NCBI GenBank assembly: GCA_964609675.1
Contig: CAZSRX010000014.1
Span: forward strand, 1-64,000
Source: CAZSRX01 sp964609675 [NCBI: uncultured Bacteroidota bacterium]
GTDB lineage: Bacteria; CLD3; SB21
Direction: 5' to 3'
Length of the DNA: 64,000 nt
How positions within the stretch are numbered: the stretch's first letter is position 1; each line of letters starts with the position of its first letter. Below, in pieces: positions 18,430 through 25,579 of the stretch. Position numbers and translations under genes: made by a program. Below the pieces are notes generated by a model that was not told the origin of the DNA, ran no database searches, and saw only the letters and a list, made by a program, of their open reading frames with translations.

Positions 18430-18771
18430 TTATTTTAGTAGCTGATCGGCGAAATAGCGGATGATGACCATAGAGTCGTTAACAGGCAAAAAAGAAAAAT
18501 CCGGTTTTAATCGGTCTCGGATATTTACCGTTAGTCTGTGTGCGGCTTGCCGCACGGGATAGGGTATATTCCCGGAAGCGGCGATGGATTTGATTTTATC
18601 CAGCGCCGTAGCGCCCGGAATTGCCCGGAGGGGGAACCGCCGGTTATATTCGTCAACAATCAATCCGGCCGCGCGCCGACAGCAAACGCGGGCGCGACCG
18701 TCATTGCCGCTCCGGATGGCGGCCCGCGCGGCTTCCAGTTCAGATTCCCAGGGCGGTTGAATGTCTGTCAT
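18430..18771 (-). CDS. Small HEPN-like hypothetical protein
   Basis: A 113-residue, all-helical cytoplasmic protein. The segment GNDGRARVCCRRAAGLIVDEY near residue 23 and the ending NDSMVIIRYFADQLL resemble small HEPN-like proteins I have seen in several phyla, named only as hypothetical. That match is from memory and not certain. An in-frame TTG at 18834 would add a hydrophobic, AT-rich 21-residue leader. The ATG at 18771 is preferred, though neither start has a strong ribosome site. It is divergent from the SPFH gene. Confidence 0.6.
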   Translation of the reverse strand: MTDIQPPWESELEAARAAIRSGNDGRARVCCRRAAGLIVDEYNRRFPLRAIPGATALDKIKSIAASGNIPYPVRQAAHRLTVNIRDRLKPDFSFLPVNDSMVIIRYFADQLLK

Positions 18772-18897
18772 ATCAGCATTCGTCTTTTTTAAATTTAATT
18801 TGCTAAATATAAAAAGTTTAAGCAAATTAAACAAATTTATTTCAATATGATTTCCTGATACGATGATAGATTACCAACCTAACTGAAGGAGAACATT

Positions 18898-19812
18898 ATG
18901 GAAGGCTTTGCGTTTGTATGTATTTTGTTTGTCGGGTTTTTCTTTTTTATCCTCCTGATGTCGTCGTTTTTTGTGATCAAACAGCAGACAACCGGCATCA
19001 TTGAGCGGTTCGGCAAGTTTCTCCGTATCGTGCGTCCGGGCCTTGGTATGAAAATCCCGCTCGTGGACAAGCTGGTGGTGCGCCTAAACATGCGCGTACA
19101 GCAACTCGACGTCGTGGTGGAAACCAAGACAAACGATGATGTGTTTGTGCATATTAAAGTCTCGGTCCAGTATTATGTGATTCCCGAGAAAGTCTATGAA
19201 GCCTATTACCGGCTGACGAACATTCACCAGCAGTTAACTTCCTACATCTTTGATCTCGTGCGCGCCCGTGTGCCCAAGCTCAAACTCGACGACGTGTTCG
19301 AGAAAAAAGATGAAATTGCCGATGCGGTCCGTACGGAACTTCACGAGACCATGCACGAGTTCGGCTATGACATTCTCAAGGCGCTGGTAACCGATATTGA
19401 TCCGGACTCCAAAGTCAAGGACGCAATGAACGAAATTAACGCCGCAACCCGCCTGCGTATGGCGGCTACCGAAAAAGGCGAGGCCGAACGTATCCTGAAG
19501 GTGAAGTCGGCCGAAGCCGACGCGCAGAGTAAGGCGTTACAGGGTAAAGGTATTGCCGATCAACGCAAGGCCATCATCGAAGGTTTGCGCGACTCTGTCG
19601 AGCAGTTCCAGCAGGCCGTGGAAGGCTCTACCGCCAAGGACGTGATGACGCTCGTGCTGATGACGCAGTATTTCGATACCCTGCAGGCGCTGGGAGAAAA
19701 AGCCAACCATACGACCATCCTGATGCCGCATTCGCCCGGTTCACTGAGCGCGATTTCCGACCAGATCCGCGACGCCATGGTAACGGCAACGGAGACAACC
19801 AAGGTACGGTAA
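18898..19812 (+). CDS. SPFH/stomatin-prohibitin family membrane protein
   Basis: Membrane scaffold protein of the QmcA/stomatin/HIR group. Residues 1-25 form one hydrophobic anchor (FVCILFVGFFFFILLM). The SPFH domain follows: VIKQQTTGIIERFGKFLRIVRPGLG, then QQLDVVVETKTNDDVFVHIKVSVQYYV. A helical stretch with repeated Ala-Glu (EKGEAERILKVKSAEADAQSKAL) leads to the C-terminal TQYFDTLQALG motif. The 304-residue length is typical. A strong GAAGGAG site precedes the ATG. No NfeD partner is adjacent. Confidence 0.92.
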   Translation: MEGFAFVCILFVGFFFFILLMSSFFVIKQQTTGIIERFGKFLRIVRPGLGMKIPLVDKLVVRLNMRVQQLDVVVETKTNDDVFVHIKVSVQYYVIPEKVYEAYYRLTNIHQQLTSYIFDLVRARVPKLKLDDVFEKKDEIADAVRTELHETMHEFGYDILKALVTDIDPDSKVKDAMNEINAATRLRMAATEKGEAERILKVKSAEADAQSKALQGKGIADQRKAIIEGLRDSVEQFQQAVEGSTAKDVMTLVLMTQYFDTLQALGEKANHTTILMPHSPGSLSAISDQIRDAMVTATETTKVR

Positions 19813-19848
19813 GAACCGTAACCGCATCTTCCTTCTTAATAAAAAAAA

Positions 19849-19884
19849 AAAAACGGACGTTCGGTTTCGAGCGTCCGTTTTTAT
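19849..19884. terminator. Bidirectional terminator
   Basis: AAACGGACG and CGTCCGTTT form a perfect nine-base stem with A-run on the left and T-run on the right. It serves the converging SPFH gene and the gene at 19900-20226. Confidence 0.88.
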
Positions 19885-19899
19885 TATAGGTTTCAGCGA

Positions 19900-20226
19900 T
19901 TAGCGCGGATTCAGCAGGCGTTTTTCAAGCAGTATGGTTTCATCCAGCGCCTCCCGTGGCAGGCCAAGGTTCAGGAGGACGTCTAAGGACATTTCTTCGA
20001 CGGAGATGCTGAATGCGTCGCCATCGCGTTCGATGTTGTACTGCAATCCCTTGCTGTTATCATAAATCGATAGGGGTTCTTTTACCTCGAAACCGTTAAA
20101 ATTTCGGTCGAGTAGGTGGATTTCATCGTTGATAAAATGGTACGCGATGTATTCGTTTACAAAAAAAGGGTCGGCGCTGACGTACAGCGATTTGTGCCTA
20201 AAGGTGAATTTAATACGGTCGAACAT
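19900..20226 (-). CDS. Hypothetical protein, 108 residues
   Basis: Soluble beta-rich protein without signal peptide or membrane segment. It begins MFDRIKFTFRHKSLYVSADPFF and ends in a short acidic helix. A GGGAGG site lies eight bases before the ATG, so the start is well supported. I recognise no family. It ends at a shared terminator and is separated by 93 bases from the next minus-strand gene upstream, with which it may be cotranscribed. Confidence 0.65.
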   Translation of the reverse strand: MFDRIKFTFRHKSLYVSADPFFVNEYIAYHFINDEIHLLDRNFNGFEVKEPLSIYDNSKGLQYNIERDGDAFSISVEEMSLDVLLNLGLPREALDETILLEKRLLNPR

Positions 20227-20319
20227 AAACGGATGCCTCCCTTGCAGAGGTTGACGGGTTAGCCCTTATGTTCCAAGATACAAAATTACCGGATAATTTC
20301 AAAATATTTATGATTTTTT

Positions 20320-22047
20320 TTATTCGGCCCGCTTGACGGTAATCCCCCACATATCGGGTTGGGCTGGCGGATCGGTGTTCCAGTCGCCGAAATTATGGGA
20401 ATCGTCGCTCACGTAGGTTACCTCATACGTGCCGGCTTCGAGCAGGATGGTGCCGTCGAAAATACGGTTCTTGCGGCCGCCGCCGGCATGTTCGGAAGCG
20501 TTGTAGGTCATTTCCCAGACGATCTGTCGGGTGCCGGTGTTTTTAATCCATCCGTAATCGTACATCCGCCGGCCTTTGCCTTCACCCAGGCAAATCACGC
20601 GGACTTTTGTGTTTTTCTTCAGGGTGAATTCCTTGGTGATATAGGCGTCTTCGCGTACGCGGGTGATGCGGGCGAGTATGGTTTCGTCTTCGTCTTCGTT
20701 GTATTTGCCCACGTACTTGGCGTCGCTGTTATTCATCAGACTGATAGTAATTCCCCAGCGGGCCGGCTGAAACGGCGGGTCTTCGTTCCAGTCCTCATAC
20801 GAATGGGAACCGTCAGTGGTGTAATGCGCTTTATAGCGTCCGGCCGGCAGGCGGATGGCTTCCTCGCAGAGACGGTTCTTCGGCGAACCGCCGGCGTAAC
20901 GGGTTTTTTCATAACGCATTTCCCATACGCGCTCGCCGGTGGCCTCATTGGTGATCCATCCGTAATCGTACATGGCGTTCTGGCGGCCCTCACCAAGCGC
21001 AGAAATGAATAACTCGACGGGTTGTTTCAGTTCAAAGGTTTCGGCACGGTACTGCTGATCGCCCATGCGGATGATGGCCAGAATTTCCTGCTTCTGTGCT
21101 TTCTTATAGTCATGAACATACGGCCGCAGGCTTTCATCCGTTAGGGTGATTGTGAGGCCCCATCGGGTCGGGTCAAAAGGCGGCTGCATGTTCCATTCGT
21201 TGGAAGAATGGGTGTCGTCGGTAATGTAGGCGGCGATATAATTGCCGGGCGGCAGTTTGATGCGGCTGTCGGCGACACGGTTCTTGTAAGCGCCGCCTCC
21301 GTGACGGGTGATGTCGTAGGTCATCTCCCAGACCCGTTGAGCGGTTTTATCGTCTGTAATCCAGCCGAAGTCGTACATGCGTCCGTCAGCGCCCTCGCCG
21401 TTGCAGTACACGCGCAACTCCATGGGTTTTTCCAGCGTAAATCCCTTTTCCAGGTAATCGGAATCACGCGCCCCGGTCAGAGATACTACGGCGTTTTTAA
21501 CCTCGGTTGATTGTTTGGCGGTAAAACGGGATTGATGCTCGTCTTTAGAAATAATGCGAAGCCGCCATTCGTCGCGGAATTCATAAAAATCCTCGTCATC
21601 GATGAATACCTTGATGAAGTTCTTTACAAAGCCCTCCCATTGCCCATCCGAACGGGAAATTTTTATAATCCGCTGTCCGATTGTCGAGTAATAAACTTCA
21701 TAATCTCCCGATTTCAGCGTCAGGGCTCCTTTGAATTCCACATTGGGTGAGTCCCACATACGGCTGACATTGTCGGGATTCATGGACCAGATGACCTCGC
21801 GTGTACCGGCATTTAGAATCCAAGCGTAAGCCACCATGGGGAACCAGTCCCGTTTTTGTTTGCTTTTGCGCATGGCGCCGATGGCATCGATGTAAACCGG
21901 CGTGGATTCCGAAACGCTGAATGATCTGGTGTACAATGCGTCGGTATTCAGATCCCTGAGGTCCACCACCGGATACTGAGCAAACAGAAAAGATTGAAAA
22001 AGGAGCCATGCCCATACGGTGAATAAAATTTTATGAAAATGGATCAT
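20320..22047 (-). CDS. Exported protein with three YDYGWI repeats
   Basis: A 575-residue secreted protein with a signal peptide ending in FLFAQ. From about residue 200 the body has three repeats of roughly 120 residues. Each repeat runs in this order: a strand ending GEG, then M-YD-[FY]-GWI, VWEM-Y, a Gly-rich H-GG-KNR turn, LP-G-Y-A-Y-TD-HS, and W-N-PP-P-WGIT. Residues 30-150 are a diverged fourth copy (AYAWILNAGTREVIWSM, GDYEVYYST). The repeats look like beta-sandwich domains. I know no named family. The upstream gap is shared with the divergent SpoIIE phosphatase. Confidence 0.75.
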   Translation of the reverse strand: MIHFHKILFTVWAWLLFQSFLFAQYPVVDLRDLNTDALYTRSFSVSESTPVYIDAIGAMRKSKQKRDWFPMVAYAWILNAGTREVIWSMNPDNVSRMWDSPNVEFKGALTLKSGDYEVYYSTIGQRIIKISRSDGQWEGFVKNFIKVFIDDEDFYEFRDEWRLRIISKDEHQSRFTAKQSTEVKNAVVSLTGARDSDYLEKGFTLEKPMELRVYCNGEGADGRMYDFGWITDDKTAQRVWEMTYDITRHGGGAYKNRVADSRIKLPPGNYIAAYITDDTHSSNEWNMQPPFDPTRWGLTITLTDESLRPYVHDYKKAQKQEILAIIRMGDQQYRAETFELKQPVELFISALGEGRQNAMYDYGWITNEATGERVWEMRYEKTRYAGGSPKNRLCEEAIRLPAGRYKAHYTTDGSHSYEDWNEDPPFQPARWGITISLMNNSDAKYVGKYNEDEDETILARITRVREDAYITKEFTLKKNTKVRVICLGEGKGRRMYDYGWIKNTGTRQIVWEMTYNASEHAGGGRKNRIFDGTILLEAGTYEVTYVSDDSHNFGDWNTDPPAQPDMWGITVKRAE

Positions 22048-22180
22048 AACCGGTCTTTCTTTCCTTTGTGCTTGTCTGCTCTAAAGCATACGTAAGGCAC
22101 TCTATAAAAGTTTCAAAAAAAATATCACTTTGTCCGCGGTGTAAACGCCGCATAAAAAAACAAAAAAGAATTAATTTATC

Positions 22181-22209
22181 TTGAATTTATTTACGCGGCC
22201 CGCTATATT
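22181..22209 (+). promoter_or_regulatory. Sigma70-like promoter of the phosphatase gene
   Basis: TTGAAT, a 17-base spacer and TATATT. The predicted transcript start near 22216 is about 25 bases before the ATG at 22241. This also argues against the in-frame TTG at 22181 being a start codon. Confidence 0.65.
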
Positions 22210-22240
22210 GTTTTCCCTTCAAAAAAACAAGACAGACCGG

Positions 22241-24181
22241 ATGGATAAAATTCTAAAACATTTCAGCAACCTGATTATTTACGGAATTATTGTATTCATT
22301 TTCATTGCGCTTTTTATTCTGACCGAATTTATATTTGAATCGTTTTTCCCCCGGGTCAACGATTATTCACGGTATTTTTTTAAGTCGCTGATTTTTGTTG
22401 TAATCTATGAGCCGCTGCACAAACTTATCGAGCTTAACCTTAAACGAATAATTTATAATTATTCTTACCGGCGACAGCGCCAGCTGATTGAACTGGACAC
22501 ACATCTTTCGGCTAACCTGACCTATAAGGAAATGTCGGACGTGGTGGTCCAGCAACTCAAGCAGATACTGAATCTTGAACAAGTGTCGTTGTATCTGGTG
22601 ATACCGGACGCGCTCTCGCTGGTCAGCAATGTGGGCACCGGATCGCTGATGACCAAACGCATTCAAATGGAGCCGGGGCTCTGCGAAACCGTATTTCGTA
22701 ATAATCAGATGCTATTTATTGGGAACGGTCAGGCGGCTTTTGCGGAATCTACTGCGCTGCGGGTACTCCAGAACGAAGGGCATCATTATATCATTCCGCT
22801 GAAAAAACGGGAGGGTATCGGCAGTCTCGTTGCTTTGGGGGCTTTTAAGCGCAAGCGCGATTATCTGGACGACGAAGATGCAGCGGTGCTTTACCGGGCG
22901 CTGCAGCGTGTGGGCTATACTCTGGAAAACGCCAGACTGAACGGGCAGTTGCGGAAGTCACTTATGGAGCGCGAACTCGTGCTCGGCGTGGCCAAGCGGT
23001 TCAATTCCACGCTCGATTTGGAACGCCTGCTCGACATGATTCTTGACGCGGTCAAGCCGATTGTACCCTATGACGCGGCGGGCGTGTTTCTGGTTAATTA
23101 TAAAACCCAGGAGATCGAAAGCGCGGTGGTGCGCGGCTATGATGAAGTCATTCTTGAACAACTGAAAATCCAGATTGGTACGGGACTGGTGGGCCATGTG
23201 GCAAAGATCGGAAAGCCGGTGATAGTCAAAGACGTCAATCTGAGCGAGCACTATGTGATGTTTCGGCCCCAAACCCAGTCGGAGGTAGCGATACCTATCT
23301 GCGACGGCGATCTGGTCATGGGCGTAATGAATCTGGAAAGCGATAAACTCGGCGTGTATCATGAAGGGCATCTCGATCTGCTGACCGCACTGGCCGGCGA
23401 GGCAGCCATCGCCATCAAAAACGCCCAGTTGAACGAGGATATGCTGAAGGCCAAGGAATTTGAGAAAGAGCTTGAGATTGCCGGGCGTCTCCAGCAGTCG
23501 ATTCTGCCGCAGACGATGCCGAAAATTAACGGGTTGGATCTGGCGGCCCAGAGCATTCCGTGCCGTTCGGTGGGCGGGGATATTTATGATGTGCTGAAAC
23601 TGTCGCCCAGCCGCATCGCGTTGTGTATCGGCGACGTAGCCGGCAAAGGCGTGCCCGGCGCAATTATGATGTCGATGCTTTACACCGGCTACCGAGGCGT
23701 TATTCACGAATACGACTGCACCTGCGATACCGTCGGCGCGCTCAATAACCTCATCTGCAGCAAAGCCGCCAGCGGCACCTATGCCACGTTTTTTTACGGC
23801 GTGCTGGACACCGAACATCTGCGCTTCGAATACACCAACGCGGGGCATAACCCGCCCCTGCTCCTCAAACCCGACGGCCGCTGGCAGGAACTCACCCGGG
23901 GCGGCATTGTGCTCGGCTTTCTGCCCGACCATAAATACGAGGAGGAAAAACAGACCATCGGACGGGGCGATATTATCGTGTTATATACCGACGGCATTAC
24001 CGAAAGCTTCAACGAAACGGATGAAATGTTCGGCGAGCAACGCCTGAGAGATCTTATACTGGCTCATCGCGACGCCTCCGCGGTAGAAATCAAACGCACG
24101 ATTATTGATGCCGTGATTGCTTTCACGCCCGACACCGAACGGCAGGACGATATTACGGTTATGGTGATTAAAATCGAATAA
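22241..24181 (+). CDS. GAF-domain SpoIIE/RsbU-type PP2C phosphatase
   Basis: Membrane-anchored serine phosphatase, likely the output of a partner-switching stress pathway. The 646-residue product has one or two N-terminal membrane segments (residues 10-60). Two GAF domains follow, about 85-235 and 260-400, the second with FNSTLDLERLLDMILDAVKPI. The SpoIIE catalytic domain is about 420-645. Its metal-binding Asp residues are in GGDIYD, IGDVAGKG and YTDGITE, with DDITVMVIK at the end. No anti-sigma kinase or antagonist gene is adjacent, so its substrate is elsewhere. MoxR follows 18 bases later. Confidence 0.9.
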   Translation: MDKILKHFSNLIIYGIIVFIFIALFILTEFIFESFFPRVNDYSRYFFKSLIFVVIYEPLHKLIELNLKRIIYNYSYRRQRQLIELDTHLSANLTYKEMSDVVVQQLKQILNLEQVSLYLVIPDALSLVSNVGTGSLMTKRIQMEPGLCETVFRNNQMLFIGNGQAAFAESTALRVLQNEGHHYIIPLKKREGIGSLVALGAFKRKRDYLDDEDAAVLYRALQRVGYTLENARLNGQLRKSLMERELVLGVAKRFNSTLDLERLLDMILDAVKPIVPYDAAGVFLVNYKTQEIESAVVRGYDEVILEQLKIQIGTGLVGHVAKIGKPVIVKDVNLSEHYVMFRPQTQSEVAIPICDGDLVMGVMNLESDKLGVYHEGHLDLLTALAGEAAIAIKNAQLNEDMLKAKEFEKELEIAGRLQQSILPQTMPKINGLDLAAQSIPCRSVGGDIYDVLKLSPSRIALCIGDVAGKGVPGAIMMSMLYTGYRGVIHEYDCTCDTVGALNNLICSKAASGTYATFFYGVLDTEHLRFEYTNAGHNPPLLLKPDGRWQELTRGGIVLGFLPDHKYEEEKQTIGRGDIIVLYTDGITESFNETDEMFGEQRLRDLILAHRDASAVEIKRTIIDAVIAFTPDTERQDDITVMVIKIE

Positions 24182-24199
24182 TCTTACAGGAAGGTAACT

Positions 24200-25192
24200 A
24201 TGGCTTTCAGCATGCAGGCCCTGAATGAACGCATCCGGACCGAAAGCGAATTTGTCGAAAAACTCCAGAATGCCATTCATACGGTCATCGTTGGACAGAA
24301 TTATATGGTGGACCGGCTTTTGGTCGCGCTGCTCGCAAACGGGCATGTACTCCTTGAAGGCGTACCCGGGCTGGCCAAAACACTGACGATTAAAACGCTG
24401 GCTGATTCCATTCAGACGAAATTTCAGCGCATCCAGTTTACGCCCGACCTCCTGCCCGCCGACCTCATCGGTACGCTAATTTACAACCAGCAGGAAGGAA
24501 AGTTTCTCACCAAGAAAGGACCGGTTTTTGCAAATCTGATTCTTGCCGATGAGATTAACCGATCGCCCGCCAAAGTCCAGAGCGCTTTACTCGAGGCCAT
24601 GCAGGAACGCCAAGTGACCATCAGCGACACGACCTATCCGCTGCCGGAGCCGTTTCTCGTTCTGGCCACACAGAATCCCATCGAACAAGAGGGCACCTAC
24701 CCGCTTCCGGAAGCCCAGGTGGACCGTTTCATGTTCAAGTTGAGAATCGGATATCCTTCCAAAGATGAGGAACTCGAAATTCTGCGACGCATGGCCCGTA
24801 CGGTGGGAAAGATTGAGGTCAAACCGGTCATTTCGCAGGAACAAATTCTGCGGGCGCGGGATGTTGTTAATGACATATACGCCGATGAAAAAATTGAGCA
24901 TTACGTCATTCAACTCGTGCATGCCACGCGTAAACCCGATGCATACGGTTTGGAAAAACTTATTCCCCTGATCGCGTACGGGGCCTCTCCGCGTGCCAGC
25001 ATTAACCTGATTCTCGCGGCGAAGGCCTACGCGTTTTTAAAACGACGCGGTTACGTCATTCCTGAGGATATCCGCGCCATGGCCATGGATGTCCTTCGGC
25101 ACCGCGTCATTCTGACCTACGAAGCGGAAGCCGAAGAACTGACCAGTGAGGCCATCATCACGCAGATTATCAATAAGGTGGAGGTGCCTTAA
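24200..25192 (+). CDS. MoxR-family AAA+ ATPase
   Basis: Chaperone-like AAA+ ATPase. Relatives help metal insertion or complex assembly with VWA partners. The 330-residue product has Walker A GVPGLAKT near residue 53, Walker B LILADEINR near 113, sensor 1 ATQNPIEQEGTYPLPEAQVDRF, and the C-terminal lid with GASPRAS. AGGAAGG precedes the ATG. It is probably cotranscribed with the phosphatase. The usual DUF58 neighbour is absent; a VWA protein lies nearby on the opposite strand. Confidence 0.94.
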   Translation: MAFSMQALNERIRTESEFVEKLQNAIHTVIVGQNYMVDRLLVALLANGHVLLEGVPGLAKTLTIKTLADSIQTKFQRIQFTPDLLPADLIGTLIYNQQEGKFLTKKGPVFANLILADEINRSPAKVQSALLEAMQERQVTISDTTYPLPEPFLVLATQNPIEQEGTYPLPEAQVDRFMFKLRIGYPSKDEELEILRRMARTVGKIEVKPVISQEQILRARDVVNDIYADEKIEHYVIQLVHATRKPDAYGLEKLIPLIAYGASPRASINLILAAKAYAFLKRRGYVIPEDIRAMAMDVLRHRVILTYEAEAEELTSEAIITQIINKVEVP

Positions 25193-25200
25193 AAAAATAT

Positions 25201-25229
25201 TTGGTTTTTGTACTGATTTTTATTATAAT
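25201..25229 (+). promoter_or_regulatory. Sigma70-like promoter of the 55-residue protein
   Basis: TTGGTT, a 17-base spacer and a perfect TATAAT (25224-25229). The ATG is 35 bases downstream of the -10. It sits directly after moxR, so the small gene has its own transcript. Confidence 0.7.
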
Positions 25230-25264
25230 TTAAACCGGTAAAAAAATAATAAACGAGGAAAACC

Positions 25265-25432
25265 ATGGCATTGTTAGGCGATACTTTAGTAAAGAGCGGC
25301 GTAATAACGCAGGCGCAGTTGGACGAAGCATTGAAGATTCAGGAAAAAAACCCCGGTCGCAAACTGGGAGAAGTTCTGGTCGAAAAAGGATTCACCACGC
25401 AGGAAAAAATCGAAAAGGCACTGCTGGGCTGA
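25265..25432 (+). CDS. Stand-alone MshEN/GspE N-domain-like small protein
   Basis: 55 residues forming a single helical repeat unit: LGDTLVKSGVITQAQLDEAL, then a linker, then LGEVLVEKGFTTQEKIEKAL. The doubled pattern LG-xLV-xxGxIT-xxQLxxAL is that of the N-terminal domain of type II/IV secretion ATPases (GspE, PilB, MshE). In MshE and related ATPases that domain binds c-di-GMP. Here it is a complete gene with GAGG before the ATG, its own promoter and terminator, and no ATPase attached. No pilus or secretion gene is nearby. A role as adaptor or ligand sensor is inference. Confidence 0.8.
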   Translation: MALLGDTLVKSGVITQAQLDEALKIQEKNPGRKLGEVLVEKGFTTQEKIEKALLG

Positions 25433-25477
25433 TACGCCGTATAGTCCTCCCGCTTCGCCCCATATCTTCAGTTCGAT

Positions 25478-25503
25478 AAAGCTGTTCGCCGAACAGCTTT
25501 TTT
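25478..25503 (+). terminator. Rho-independent terminator
   Basis: AAAGCTGTTC pairs perfectly with GAACAGCTTT across GCC and is followed by TTT. It ends the transcript of the 55-residue protein. Confidence 0.9.
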
Positions 25504-25510
25504 CATGTCA

Positions 25511-25543
25511 TAAAAAAAGGCTGCCCGTCCGCAGGACAGCCTT
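25511..25543 (-). terminator. Rho-independent terminator of the VWA gene
   Basis: On the minus strand AAGGCTG and CAGCCTT form a stem that runs into seven T. It lies just past the VWA gene's stop codon at 25580. Confidence 0.82.
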
Positions 25544-25579
25544 GTTGCATTAAGGAGGATTCGAAGGCTTCCGGATGCT

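Noticed and set aside
22181-22240. TTG start 60 bases upstream of the phosphatase ATG
   Set aside because: The TTG is part of a -35 box with a TATATT at 17 bases, so it lies upstream of the transcript.
22958-23932. 324-codon minus-strand frame in the phosphatase gene
   Set aside because: The opposite strand carries the intact GAF and SpoIIE motifs.
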